A stretch of 64,000 nt of DNA from Gammaproteobacteria bacterium (GTDB lineage: Bacteria > Pseudomonadota > Gammaproteobacteria > GCA-001735895), in the NCBI GenBank assembly GCA_024638385.1, contig JAHEKJ010000006.1:1-64000 (forward strand). Reading direction: 5' to 3'. Below are positions 21,460 to 31,727 of the stretch, piece by piece. The position numbers and the translations under genes were made by a program. Position 1 is the stretch's first letter. Each line of letters starts with the position of its first letter. The notes below the pieces were generated by a model, which saw only the letters and a list, made by a program, of their open reading frames with translations, was not told where the DNA came from and searched no databases.

Positions 21460-22411
21460 GCCGCGCGGCCTGCTCGCCGGCCTCGTCGCGCTCGCGCTAT
21501 CCGCGCCGGTTGCCGGCGCCGGGCCGGGCCTCGCGACGCGCGATTTGAATCCGATCCTGCAGCCGGTCTACCTGCCGCGCTACGCCGCGCCGCCGGCCGC
21601 CGACGGCTGGCGCGTCGCGCACGATCTGCAAATCACCAATACCTACCAGGAACAGGAGCGCGACGGCGAGAGCCTCGTCATCGACGTCGAGAACTATCGC
21701 TATACCTTCGATCTCGGCTACCGTCGCGGCGCCTGGAGTTTCGCCGCCAGCGTGCCCTTCGTCGCCAGCCGCGGCGGCGAGCTCGATCAGCTGATCGAGG
21801 AGTGGCACGACCTGTTCGACCTGCCGCAGGGCGGCCGCACGCGCGCGCCGCGCGACCGGGTCGAAATCCGCTATCGGCGCGACGGCATCACCGAGTTCAG
21901 CCAGACCGAATCGAGCAGCGGGCTCGCCGACCTGGCGCTTTCGCTCGCCTACCATGCCCCCGGCGGTTTCGGCTACCACGTCGCGATCGAGTTGCCGAGC
22001 GGCAGCGAGTCCGATTACAGCGGCAACGAGTCGGTCGACTGGGCGCTGTGGCTCACGCGCACGCGGGACGTCGACGAGACGCTGACCGTCTATGGACTGT
22101 TGGGCCTGAGTTTTCCGGGCGACGACGGCGCGCTCGCCGAACGCGTCGCGGCGCGCATCTGGGTCGCGCAGCTGGGACTGGACTACCGCGTCGGCGCGAC
22201 GCTGTCGGTGATGGCCCAGCTCGACCTGCACTCACGCTGGCTCGACCGCAGCAGCCTGAAGGCGTTCGGCAATTCGGCGCAGCTGCAGCTCGGGCTGGGT
22301 TTCGACGGGCTGCTCGACGATCACCGCCTCGACCTCTATTTCTCCGAGGATATCCTCGTCGGGTCAGCCCCCGACATCACCTTCGGCGCCCGCCTCACCC
22401 GCAACTTCTAG
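21446..22411 (+). CDS. DUF3187-like predicted outer membrane protein
   Basis: 321 aa, signal peptide, [14 protein letters not shown]...[20 protein letters not shown]-terminal F. Confidence 0.7.
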   Translation: MRRAEPRGLLAGLVALALSAPVAGAGPGLATRDLNPILQPVYLPRYAAPPAADGWRVAHDLQITNTYQEQERDGESLVIDVENYRYTFDLGYRRGAWSFAASVPFVASRGGELDQLIEEWHDLFDLPQGGRTRAPRDRVEIRYRRDGITEFSQTESSSGLADLALSLAYHAPGGFGYHVAIELPSGSESDYSGNESVDWALWLTRTRDVDETLTVYGLLGLSFPGDDGALAERVAARIWVAQLGLDYRVGATLSVMAQLDLHSRWLDRSSLKAFGNSAQLQLGLGFDGLLDDHRLDLYFSEDILVGSAPDITFGARLTRNF

Positions 22412-22423
22412 CCCGACAACAAT

Positions 22424-22504
22424 TAGGGGGACAGCATACCTAATTACCCTAATTTAGTTTCGATCTGCAATTGAATTAAGGTAGTTAGGTATACTGTCCC
22501 CCTA
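22424..22504. mobile_element. MITE/REP-like palindromic element
   Basis: Terminal inverted repeats TAGGGGGACAGCATACCTAATTACCCTAATTTA / TAGGGGGACAGTATACCTAACTACCTTAATTCA, 81 bp. Confidence 0.7.
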
Positions 22505-23734
22505 TCTCATTCCGGTTTGGTCGGTGAGTTCGGTTTCGATGCGCAGGTCGCTTTCGAGGGTGCGGTGCACCGGGCACCGGTCGGCGATTTCGAGCAGCCG
22601 CGCGCGCTGTTCGGCATCGAGATCGCCGGCCAGCGCGATCTGCCGCGTGATGCGTTCGATCCCGTCTTCGCAGTCGACGCAATCCTCGGCGTGCGCGCGA
22701 TCGTGCAGCAAGCGCACGCTGACGTCGTCGAGCGGCAGCTTTTTCCGGTTGGCGTACATGCGCAGCGTCATCGACGTGCACGCGCCGAGCGCCATCAGCA
22801 ACAGGTCGTATGGTGTCGGGCCCTGCTCCGAGCCGCCGTATTTTTTCGGCTCGTCGGCCTTGAGAAAATGGCCGCTGCCGTGCAGCCCGCGCAGGAACCG
22901 GTGATTCAGCTCGGTAATCAGCACTTCGCCTTCGGCCAGCCCGGGCGCCGCCGGTTCCGCCGTCGCCTCGAGCGCGACATAGCGGCTGGCCCAGGCGGCG
23001 AGCGTGCGCGCGACGTACTGCGAATCGGCCGCGTTGCTCAGCAAATGGTCGGCCCGGTCCAGCGAAATGAAACTCTTCGGGTGACGCGCGGCCTGGTAGA
23101 TGCGCGCGGCCTCGTCGATCGACACGATCTCGTCACGCGGCGAGTGGAAAATCAGCAGCGCGGCGTCGAGGTCGCGCAGCCGTTCGGTCGACGCATGGCG
23201 GTCGAGATCGTCGAGAAACTGGCGCTGGATCCTGAACTCGCGCCCGCCGAGCGAAACGACGGCTTCGCCGGCAGCCTCGATTCGCTCACGGTCGTCGCGA
23301 AACAAGTGCTCGACGTGCTGCGCCGTGGCCGGCGCGCCGATCGTGACCACGGCCTCGACCGATTCGATACGCGCCGCGGCGGCCAGCACCGCGGCGCCAC
23401 CGAGGCTGTGCCCGATCAGGATCTGCGGTGGTTTGCCGGCCGTGGCGAGCGCCTCGGCGGCGCGGATCAGATCGTCGACATTCGAGGAAAAATTGGTGTT
23501 GGCGAAATCGCCGTCGCTGTTGCCGAGACCGGTAAAATCGAAGCGCAGCACGGCGATCCCCTCGGCCGCGAGCGCGCGGCTGATGCGGGAGGCCGCGGCG
23601 ATATCCTTGCCGCAGGTGAAGCAATGCGCGAATAGCGCGTGGGCGCACACCGACGATTCGTCATCGGGAGTTTCGAGCAGGCCGGCGAGCTTGTGACCCG
23701 CGACATTGGCGAATTCGAACTTGATTTTTTGCAT
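22502..23734 (-). CDS. Bifunctional alpha/beta hydrolase / OsmC family protein
   Basis: 410 aa; LIGHSLGGAAVL hydrolase nucleophile elbow plus C-terminal OsmC (GPTPYDLLLMALGACTSMTLRMYANRKKLPL). Confidence 0.9.
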   Translation of the reverse strand: MQKIKFEFANVAGHKLAGLLETPDDESSVCAHALFAHCFTCGKDIAAASRISRALAAEGIAVLRFDFTGLGNSDGDFANTNFSSNVDDLIRAAEALATAGKPPQILIGHSLGGAAVLAAAARIESVEAVVTIGAPATAQHVEHLFRDDRERIEAAGEAVVSLGGREFRIQRQFLDDLDRHASTERLRDLDAALLIFHSPRDEIVSIDEAARIYQAARHPKSFISLDRADHLLSNAADSQYVARTLAAWASRYVALEATAEPAAPGLAEGEVLITELNHRFLRGLHGSGHFLKADEPKKYGGSEQGPTPYDLLLMALGACTSMTLRMYANRKKLPLDDVSVRLLHDRAHAEDCVDCEDGIERITRQIALAGDLDAEQRARLLEIADRCPVHRTLESDLRIETELTDQTGMR

Positions 23735-23792
23735 GATGCGGCGCTCCGACGGGTTATCATGCTGTGACCCGGGGTGAGATCACAGGTTCCAT

Positions 23793-26243
23793 TTGCGCAA
23801 ACAGTTTACCCGATTCCTCCGCTGGCTTTTGTTTCGCTGGGTCCGCGTCGAAGTCTTCCCGGACGGGGACCCGGCCACGACGATAGATCCGACGCGGCCG
23901 ACGCTCTACGTGCTCGAACACCGCGGGCTCAGCGAACTACTCGTCCTCTCCGAGATCACGCGGCGCCACCGGCTGCCGGACCCGCTCGCGCCGTTCCCGA
24001 TCGATCGGCTCGCACGGCATCACTCGGTCTACAGCGTCGCCTCGCGCAGCCCGTTCACCGACTGGCTCAGGCGCCGGCGAAAACGCTCGTCGATGCTGGC
24101 CGATTTCGTTGCTGCCGGCACCGCCGATCCTGACATCGATTTGCAGATCGTACCGGTCTCGGTCTTCTGGGGGCGACCGCTGGCACGGCAACGACACTGG
24201 CTGCAGGTGCTGTTCGCCGACACCTGGTCTCTGGCCGGGCGCACGCGCAAGTTTTTCACGCTGCTGATCCACGGCCGCAACGCGCGCCTGATCTTCTCGC
24301 AACCGCTGGATTTTCAGGCAATCCTCACCGAGGTCCACGGCGACGAGGCCGGCCTGCAGGAGTATCTCGTGAATACGCTGGCGGCCCAGCGCGAGGCAAC
24401 TTTCGGGCCGCAGGTCGCAACCTTCGCCAAGCTCTCGACGCGGGTCATCGAGGACGCCGAGGTGCAGACCCTGATCCAGGCGCGCGAGGACGATCGCATC
24501 AATCGTTATCTTCGCGCGCGGGCCTACTGCCGCGAGATCTTCGCCGACTGTACCCAGGTCACGATCGAGCTGATGCTGCGGCTATTGCGCACTTTCTGGA
24601 ATCGCTACTACGCCGGTATTTCGGTCTACAGCGTCGAACGCGTGCGCGAGATCGCGTTGACGCACCAGCTGGTCTACGTGCCCTGTCACCGCAGCCATGT
24701 CGACTACCTGCTGCTGTCCTACGTGATCTACAACGAAATTCTCGCGATACCCTACATCGCCGCCGGCAACAATCTGAACGTTCCGTTCATCGGCCGTATC
24801 CTGCGCGGCGGCGGCGCCTTCTTCATCCGCCGCAGCTTCAAGGACAACCTGCTCTACAGCGCGGTCATGCGCGCCTACCTGCGCGAGCTGGTCGCGATGG
24901 GCGTGCCGCTCGAGTATTTCGTCGAGGGCGGTCGCAGCCGCACCGGGCGCATGCTCAAACCGAAGTACGGCATGCTCGGCATGACCGTCCAGGGCTACGT
25001 CACAACCCGCGCCAGGCCGATGGCATTCGTACCGGTTTACATCGGCTACGAAAAGCTGATCGAGGGTCGCGCCTATCTCGGCGAACTCTACGGCGGCAAA
25101 AAACGACGCGAATCCACACTCGGTGCACTAACGGCTATATTCCGACTGAAAGGTCATTTCGGCCAGGTCACCGCGAGTTTCGGCGAGCCGATCGAACTCG
25201 ACCCGCTGCTGTCGCGTTATTGCCCCGACTGGGAAAAACGCGCGGACGAAATCGATCGGCGCCCCGACTGGTACCGCAAGAGCCTCGCGCGTCTCGGGCG
25301 CGAAATCATGCACGGCATCAATCGCGCCTGCGTCATCAATCCGGTCAACGCGGTTGCGACGATCCTGCTCGCGACGCCACGGCAAAGCATCGAGATCGAG
25401 GAACTGATCGCGCAGGCCGAATTGCACCGGCGCCTGATCGAGGGCGTGCCGAGCCTCGCGTCGATCCGCGTCGAGGGCGAGGTCGGGCGCAGGCAGATCG
25501 AGCGCATGGCCCGGCACAAACTGCTGCACGTTCGCCAACACGAGCTCGGCGACATCGTCTATCTCGAGCCCCGGGACGCGGTCAAGATCGGTTACTATCG
25601 CAACAACAGCCTGCACGCGCTGATCATCCCGGCCCTGATCGCCTGCTGTTTCACCAACCTGCGCCGGACCTCGCGAACTTCTATTCTGCGCAGAGTTCGT
25701 CTGCTCTATCCGTTCCTCAAGTCGGAGCTGCAGCTCGAATGGCGCGACGGATCGCTGACGGCGCTGATCGACGAATGCCTCGCCTGCCTGGTCGCGCAGG
25801 ACCTGCTCGAGCGCCACGACGACGATTTCCGGCGGCCGTCGCGCAGCGACCGCGCCTTCGTCCGCCTGACCCGCCTCGGCCAGATCATCCAGCCGATTCT
25901 CGAGCGCTACTACATGACCTTCATCGTGTTGTGGCAAACTTCGGGATCGCCGCTCGGGGAGGCCGAGATCGAGCGCCGTTGCCACCTGCTGGCGCAACGC
26001 GTTTCGATGATTTACGGCATCAATTCGCCCGATTTCTTCGATCGCCCGTTGTTTCGCGATTTCATCCAGACGATGCTCGAACGCGGTTACCTCCTGCGCA
26101 ACGACGACAAGCAGCTCGAGTTCTCCGAGGGTTTCGACTACGTCAGCCTCGATCTGCGGAACCTGCTCAGCACCGAAGTGCGCGGCAGCATTCTCGCGCT
26201 GATCAACACCTCCCCCCACGAACCCGCGGAAAAATCGCACTGA
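23793..26243 (+). CDS. plsB: Glycerol-3-phosphate 1-O-acyltransferase
   Basis: 816 aa, TTG start; VPCHRSHVDYLLLSY (HxxxxD), FFIRRSF, YFVEGGRSRTGRMLKPKYGML. Confidence 0.93.
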   Translation: MRKQFTRFLRWLLFRWVRVEVFPDGDPATTIDPTRPTLYVLEHRGLSELLVLSEITRRHRLPDPLAPFPIDRLARHHSVYSVASRSPFTDWLRRRRKRSSMLADFVAAGTADPDIDLQIVPVSVFWGRPLARQRHWLQVLFADTWSLAGRTRKFFTLLIHGRNARLIFSQPLDFQAILTEVHGDEAGLQEYLVNTLAAQREATFGPQVATFAKLSTRVIEDAEVQTLIQAREDDRINRYLRARAYCREIFADCTQVTIELMLRLLRTFWNRYYAGISVYSVERVREIALTHQLVYVPCHRSHVDYLLLSYVIYNEILAIPYIAAGNNLNVPFIGRILRGGGAFFIRRSFKDNLLYSAVMRAYLRELVAMGVPLEYFVEGGRSRTGRMLKPKYGMLGMTVQGYVTTRARPMAFVPVYIGYEKLIEGRAYLGELYGGKKRRESTLGALTAIFRLKGHFGQVTASFGEPIELDPLLSRYCPDWEKRADEIDRRPDWYRKSLARLGREIMHGINRACVINPVNAVATILLATPRQSIEIEELIAQAELHRRLIEGVPSLASIRVEGEVGRRQIERMARHKLLHVRQHELGDIVYLEPRDAVKIGYYRNNSLHALIIPALIACCFTNLRRTSRTSILRRVRLLYPFLKSELQLEWRDGSLTALIDECLACLVAQDLLERHDDDFRRPSRSDRAFVRLTRLGQIIQPILERYYMTFIVLWQTSGSPLGEAEIERRCHLLAQRVSMIYGINSPDFFDRPLFRDFIQTMLERGYLLRNDDKQLEFSEGFDYVSLDLRNLLSTEVRGSILALINTSPHEPAEKSH

Positions 26244-26499
26244 TCCCGGACCGGCGCCTGAGGCGCCGAACCCGACCGGGAATAGCTGTCCTGCCCCAAA
26301 CGGATGCATTGTTGCGCGCACGAGCGAAACCGTCTCGCGCGCCACCGGCTCGGGTTCGCCCGGGGGTTTCGATTGCGTCGGTCCGGACCTGCGAATCGTT
26401 CCCGGCGGCGGGATTCGCGGCGGCATCCTCGCGTTGATCGATGTAGCCGCGGCTGCGATTCGAACGCCGGGTCGACTGGCGAAGCTTTCGCGCGGCGGG

Positions 26500-27369
26500 C
26501 TACTCGATATAGTATGCCTGGCCCGACTGTTTGGCGCGGTACATGTTCCGGTCCGCGAGCCTGAGTAACTCGTCCTCGCTGTTACCGTCGCGAGGAAACA
26601 AGGCCGCGCCGATGTTTACGCCGATCGACCCGGTCAGGTCGCCGATATGAAAATTCCGGGCCACGCTCTCGGCCACGGCGGCGGCGCGCTGCTCGAGGAC
26701 GGCTTTATCCTGCAGCTCGTCGAAGACGAGCACGAATTCATCGCCGCCCAGACGCACGGCGAGATCCTGGGTCCGTACCATGGCCTGCAGCCGGCCGGCG
26801 ACGATTTGCAGGACCCGGTCACCGACGTCGTGCCCGTAGCGGTCGTTGAAGGGTTTGAACTTCTCAAGGTCGAGAAACAGCAAGCCGAACGGTCGAGACG
26901 CGGCGATTGTCTCCGCCACTTTCTGCGAGAATCGCAGGCGGTTTGCGATCCCGGTCAACGCATCGGTCTCGGCCTGCTGCGTTACCTGGGTGATCTCACT
27001 CTGGACGTCGCCGCCATCGCGAATCACCGCAATCGAGTAGCGCTCGCCGGCGATATCGAAGTTGGCGATCGATATCGAAACCGGAATTTCCTCGCCGGCC
27101 CGGTTGAGCCCGAAAACCACCGGCCGATGAGTCATGATCATCGGTTTTCCATGCTCGCGAAAAGCCATCACATCGGACCGATGCTGCGCTCGATACGACT
27201 GCGGGATCAGGCAATCCAGCGATTGCCACTGCAATTCCTCCGGTCGGTAGCCGAGCTGGTCCCCTACCGCGGTGTTGGCGAATGCGATCCGACCCTTGCC
27301 GTCGACGACGATAATCGCATCGGGCATCATGTCGAGTATGCCGGTCAGGGTATCGAGGGAATCCAGCAT
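26500..27369 (-). CDS. PAS-GGDEF diguanylate cyclase
   Basis: 289 aa; PAS domain, ALTGIANRLRF, LGGDEFVLVF with RTQD I-site 5 residues upstream. Confidence 0.92.
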   Translation of the reverse strand: MLDSLDTLTGILDMMPDAIIVVDGKGRIAFANTAVGDQLGYRPEELQWQSLDCLIPQSYRAQHRSDVMAFREHGKPMIMTHRPVVFGLNRAGEEIPVSISIANFDIAGERYSIAVIRDGGDVQSEITQVTQQAETDALTGIANRLRFSQKVAETIAASRPFGLLFLDLEKFKPFNDRYGHDVGDRVLQIVAGRLQAMVRTQDLAVRLGGDEFVLVFDELQDKAVLEQRAAAVAESVARNFHIGDLTGSIGVNIGAALFPRDGNSEDELLRLADRNMYRAKQSGQAYYIE

Positions 27370-27548
27370 TACCTTGTTCCAGTCCAGTGGTCGTGGTCGG
27401 GCGATCCGGGATACCGCGACCTGATCATCTTTCGCCGGCGCGGCCTGAACCCGGTTTGCGCGCCGGCTGGCAGCAACCAGCCCGACCCGGCACCGGTCCG
27501 AGCCGCGCCATGGCTTTCGCCCCGGCCGTTATCCGGACTATAGGCAAC

Positions 27549-27893
27549 TCAGCGCCAGTTGCCGGAAATTTTCCGCTTGCCGCGGCAGAGCTCGGCGCGG
27601 ACGACGTACATCCAGGCTTCGCCGTGGGCGGTCGCAATCTCGATGCGCTGGTAAAAATGCGGGTACCACTCGAGATCGTCGAGCACTTGCATCTGCTCGT
27701 CGCTGACCCGATACACCTCGCCGTGGATCGCGTGGCGACCGTTCTCGCAAACCGCCGGAAAGTCCTCGAAGTGATACATCCAGTATCGCGGCTCGGTCTT
27801 GTGGCGACCCAGATATTCCGCCGGGCGCAGAAAACGGGCATTGCGCTGGCCGCGCTTGAGCGTGCCGTAGACGAAAACCAGGTGCCGGCTCAC
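27549..27893 (-). CDS. Gamma-glutamylcyclotransferase (AIG2-like) family protein
   Basis: GTG start 27893 overlapping hslR stop; VFVYGTLKRGQRN...IHGEVYRVSDEQMQVLDDLE. Confidence 0.85.
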   Translation of the reverse strand: MSRHLVFVYGTLKRGQRNARFLRPAEYLGRHKTEPRYWMYHFEDFPAVCENGRHAIHGEVYRVSDEQMQVLDDLEWYPHFYQRIEIATAHGEAWMYVVRAELCRGKRKISGNWR

Positions 27894-28276
27894 TCGATGG
27901 AGTCGTTGAAACGCCGGATCTGGCGACGCTGTTTCTTGTCGGGACGATTCGCTGTGCGCGGACGCGACAGCGCCGCGAGCCGGCGCTGCTCGGTTTCGCG
28001 CTCTCGGCGCAGGACACTGTCGTCGGTCTCGGCGTAGAGCGTCGCAGCCTCGTCGGCCGAACCGCGGCGCCGACTGAGTCCGGTGACGACGATTTCGAGC
28101 CGGTCGTAACCGTGCAGCAGTTCGTAACACTCGCCGACGGCGACCCGATGCGACGGCTTGACGCGCCGACCCTGCAAATGCACCTTGCCGCCGCCGACCG
28201 CGGCGCCGGCCAGCGCCCGCGTCTTGTATAAGCGAGCGGCCCACAGCCATTTGTCGAGTCGAACCGCGTCAACCAT
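27890..28276 (-). CDS. hslR: Ribosome-associated heat shock protein Hsp15 (S4 domain)
   Basis: 128 aa; VRLDKWLWAARLYKTRALAGAAVGGGKVHLQGRRVKPS. Confidence 0.9.
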   Translation of the reverse strand: MVDAVRLDKWLWAARLYKTRALAGAAVGGGKVHLQGRRVKPSHRVAVGECYELLHGYDRLEIVVTGLSRRRGSADEAATLYAETDDSVLRRERETEQRRLAALSRPRTANRPDKKQRRQIRRFNDSIE

Positions 28277-28286
28277 GTGGTCAATG

Positions 28287-29309
28287 CTACCGAACGGACG
28301 TCGCCTGTCCAGTCGTCTTGCCGACGTGTTTCATCACGCGGTCGGCCATCGAAAAGCCGCTCAGCACCGCGCCCTCGACGCGCGGCGCGGTACACCAGTC
28401 GCCGCAGGCGCCGAGCGCGGCGCCCTCGTCGAACAGGCAATCCTGGCTGATCGGGTTGATCGGCGCGGCATGTTTCCAGCAGTGCACCGCCGACGCGGCC
28501 GGCTTGCTCGGCGCCAGGTCGGTGGCTTCCCAGAAGGCATCGAGCAGCGCGTGCATGACCCGGCCACGGAAGCTCGCGGCATACTGTTGCGACCATTCGG
28601 GTGACGCATGCAGGACCCAGCAGTCGGCATCGCCCTGCGCCTCGCTCGTCTGGTAGCGCGAAATCCACGACAGCGGCGATTCGAGCACGTGCGCGGCGTC
28701 ATAGGGAATACCCAGCGGCCGCTCGAAGGCGAACATCGCGCTCCAGCAAACCGTCATGTCGACGCCGTCAGCCGCCTTGCCGATGGCCGGCACCGGTCGA
28801 CACAGGGCCGCCACCTGGTGCGCGGCGGTGGCGATGACGACGATGTCATAGGCGCCGACATAGTCGCCGCGCTCGTTGAACAGGCGCCAGCCGCCGTGCA
28901 CCTGCTGCTCGAGTTCGGCAATGTTGGTCGAAGTCTGCAGATCGCAAAGCCGCGACAGGTTGTCGGCCACGGTCTGCATGCGTGGCACGCCGACGAATCG
29001 TTGCGAAGCCTGGTCGCTGCTGGTGACCTGACCGCGTTCGAGTTCGACGATCCAGCCATCCCAGGGACGCACGATGCCATCGGTTTGCCAGGCCGAAACG
29101 ATGTTCCAGAACAGCGGGTTGCCGACGGTGAAGTATTGCGCGCCGTGATTGAATTCGTAGTCGCCGGCGCGGAGGTGGGAGACGCGACCGCCGGGAAACA
29201 CGCTTTTCTCGAACACCCTGACCCGTTCGACGAGTCCGCGCAACGCGGCGCCGCAGGTCAAACCCGCGAGACCCGCGCCAATGATGGCGACTGACGGCTG
29301 ACTGGCCAT
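28287..29309 (-). CDS. NAD(P)/FAD-dependent oxidoreductase (renalase-like amine oxidase family)
   Basis: 340 aa; VAIIGAGLAGLTCGAAL, FEKSVFPGGRVSHLRAGDYEFNHGAQYFTV. Confidence 0.87.
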   Translation of the reverse strand: MASQPSVAIIGAGLAGLTCGAALRGLVERVRVFEKSVFPGGRVSHLRAGDYEFNHGAQYFTVGNPLFWNIVSAWQTDGIVRPWDGWIVELERGQVTSSDQASQRFVGVPRMQTVADNLSRLCDLQTSTNIAELEQQVHGGWRLFNERGDYVGAYDIVVIATAAHQVAALCRPVPAIGKAADGVDMTVCWSAMFAFERPLGIPYDAAHVLESPLSWISRYQTSEAQGDADCWVLHASPEWSQQYAASFRGRVMHALLDAFWEATDLAPSKPAASAVHCWKHAAPINPISQDCLFDEGAALGACGDWCTAPRVEGAVLSGFSMADRVMKHVGKTTGQATSVR

Positions 29310-29317
29310 GCCGGGAT

Positions 29318-29758
29318 TTAGAGCGCCGGGAAATCGCCGGCGTACTTCGAGATCCACTCCCGGGCCGCTTCCTGGGCGCTCAGCTCGCGCCCCTCGGCCC
29401 TGGCGATTTCCTTGCGGTAATGCTCGATGTGGCAGATTTGTTCGATCATGCGCAGGCGATAAACATCGCGGGAGCGCTCGAACTCGATGCCGATCTCGTA
29501 GCCCGAAGCCGACTTTTCGCACCACACGACATTGCCGACGAGCACGGTTTCCTGGTCCAGAATCGGGATCGAGATTCGCACCCGGGAGAGAATGTCGAGC
29601 GGCCTCGGCGAGACGAAGGCGAGGCCGCCGAGGCTGACGTTGGTAATCGTCTGGTCGACGGTCTCGTCGTCTTCGTCGTCGGCCCAGTCGAGCGCGACCT
29701 CAATGGGCACGTCGACCGGGTGACGGATGAACTTGCGGATCGTGTCTTTACTTGGCAA
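29318..29758 (-). CDS. PilZ domain protein
   Basis: 146 aa; [14 protein letters not shown]...[15 protein letters not shown]. Confidence 0.85.
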   Translation of the reverse strand: MPSKDTIRKFIRHPVDVPIEVALDWADDEDDETVDQTITNVSLGGLAFVSPRPLDILSRVRISIPILDQETVLVGNVVWCEKSASGYEIGIEFERSRDVYRLRMIEQICHIEHYRKEIARAEGRELSAQEAAREWISKYAGDFPAL

Positions 29759-31646
29759 TGGTCACGAGCATATCGTTGAGCTTGGCGACGAAGCCGGCCG
29801 GGTCTTCGAGTTGCCCCCCCTCGGCCAGCAGCGCCTGGTCAAACAATATACTAGACCAGTCGGCGAACTTCTTCTTGGATTTCTCCTTGTCGAGCTTTTT
29901 GACGATCGGATGATCCGGGTTGATTTCGAGTACCGGTTTCGAACTCGGTAGATCGTGGCCGGCCTCTTTCAGTATCCGCTGCATGTGCATCGCCATGTCG
30001 TGTTCGCTGAGCACGATGCAGGCCGGGGAATCGGTCAAACGGTTGCTGACGCGAACGTCCTCGACGCGATCGGCGAGCGCATCCTTCATGCGCTTGATCA
30101 GCTTTTCCGAGGCTTTCGCTTTCTCTTCGAGCGCCTTCTCCGCGGCCTCGTCCTTGTCGAAGTCGAGCTCGCCCTTGGCGACCGATTGCAGTTTCTTGCC
30201 CTCGTATTCCATCAGGTGCGCGGTCAGCCATTCGTCGACGCGGTCGGACAGCAGCAGCACCTCGATGCCCTTCTTGCGGAAAATCTCGAGATGGGGACTG
30301 TTCTTCGCCGCGTTATGGGAATCTGCGGCGATGTAGTAGATCTTGTCCTGGCCGTCGACCATGCGACCGACGTATTCGTCGAGCGAAACGTTTTGCGTCG
30401 CATCCTTGTTGTGGGTACTGGCGAAGCGCAGCAGCGCGGCGATCTTTTCGCGGTTGGCGAAATCTTCCGCCGGACCTTCCTTGAGCACCTTGCCGAATTC
30501 GTCCCAGAATTTCTGATACTTGTCCGGATCGTTCTTGACCAGTTTCTCGAGCATGCCCAGCACCTTCTTGACCGAGCCCGAGCGAATGCTGTCGATGACC
30601 TTGCTGCCCTGGAGCATTTCGCGCGAGATGTTGAGCGGCAGGCTGTTCGAATCGATGATCCCGCGGACGAAGCGCAGGTAACGCGGCATCAGTTTTTCGG
30701 CATCTTCCATGATGAAGACGCGCTGCACGTAAAGCTTGATGCCGTGACGCGACTCGCGATCGTAGAGATCGAACGGCGCGCGCGCCGGGATGTACAACAG
30801 CGACGTATACTCGTTGGTGCCCTCGACGTGGTTATGGCTCCAGTCGAGCGGGTCTTCGAAATCGTGCGCGACGTGCTTGTAGAATTCACGATACTCGTCG
30901 TCCTTTATTTCATGGCGCGGCCGCGCCCACAGCGCCGAGGCCTGGTTGACGGTTTCCTCTTCGATCTTCGCCTCGCCGCCCTCCTCGTCCGGCTCGACCG
31001 TCTTGTCCATGACGACCGGAAAATCGATGTGATCCGAGTAGGACGTGATGATCGAACGCAGCTTCCAGTCGTTGAGAAACTCGTCTTCGCCGTCGCGCAG
31101 CCTGAGCGTGATCTCGGTGCCGCGCTCGGCTTTTTCGGTCGACGCGATGCGGTAATCGCCCTTGCCCTGCGAGACCCACTCGACGCCGGCGTCCGCCGGC
31201 TCGCCGGCCTTGCGCGTGCGCAGCGTGACTTCGTCGGCGACGATGAACGACGAGTAGAAGCCGACGCCGAACTGACCGATGAGCTTGGCGTCTTTGCGGG
31301 CGTCGCCGGTGATCGAGTCGAGGAACGCGCGCGTGCCCGACTTGGCGATCGTGCCGATATTGTCGATGACCTCGTCGCGGGTCATGCCGATACCGTTGTC
31401 GGTGACGGTAATCGTGCGCGCGTCCTTGTCGTAACTGACGCGAATCCTGAGCTCGATGTCTTCCTCGTAGAGGCTGGCGTCGGACAGCGCCAGAAAACGC
31501 AGCCGGTCGCAGGCGTCGGAGGCGTTGGATATCAGCTCGCGCAGGAAAATGTCCTTGTTCGAGTACAGCGAATGGATCATCAGATCCAGCAGCTGGTTGA
31601 CTTCGGTCTCGAAACCCCGGGTCTCGAATTTCTGGGCTGCAGTCAT
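29748..31646 (-). CDS. htpG: Molecular chaperone HtpG (Hsp90)
   Basis: 632 aa; [43 protein letters not shown]. Confidence 0.96.
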   Translation of the reverse strand: MTAAQKFETRGFETEVNQLLDLMIHSLYSNKDIFLRELISNASDACDRLRFLALSDASLYEEDIELRIRVSYDKDARTITVTDNGIGMTRDEVIDNIGTIAKSGTRAFLDSITGDARKDAKLIGQFGVGFYSSFIVADEVTLRTRKAGEPADAGVEWVSQGKGDYRIASTEKAERGTEITLRLRDGEDEFLNDWKLRSIITSYSDHIDFPVVMDKTVEPDEEGGEAKIEEETVNQASALWARPRHEIKDDEYREFYKHVAHDFEDPLDWSHNHVEGTNEYTSLLYIPARAPFDLYDRESRHGIKLYVQRVFIMEDAEKLMPRYLRFVRGIIDSNSLPLNISREMLQGSKVIDSIRSGSVKKVLGMLEKLVKNDPDKYQKFWDEFGKVLKEGPAEDFANREKIAALLRFASTHNKDATQNVSLDEYVGRMVDGQDKIYYIAADSHNAAKNSPHLEIFRKKGIEVLLLSDRVDEWLTAHLMEYEGKKLQSVAKGELDFDKDEAAEKALEEKAKASEKLIKRMKDALADRVEDVRVSNRLTDSPACIVLSEHDMAMHMQRILKEAGHDLPSSKPVLEINPDHPIVKKLDKEKSKKKFADWSSILFDQALLAEGGQLEDPAGFVAKLNDMLVTIAK

Positions 31647-31727
31647 ATCGAATCTTCTCCGCTCGGTTTGATGCTCAGGGCAAGATGTGGTTGGCGCCCG
31701 GTGGTTTCAAGTCGCGCCGGCGGCGGC

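Noticed and set aside
26255-26272. GGCGCC-TGA-GGCGCC palindrome after plsB
   Set aside because: Only 6 bp, no T-tract, expected by chance at this GC content.
26440-26490. GATTCGAACGCCG resembling a tRNA T-arm
   Set aside because: No cloverleaf or acceptor stem can be formed around it; no tRNA found in the window.
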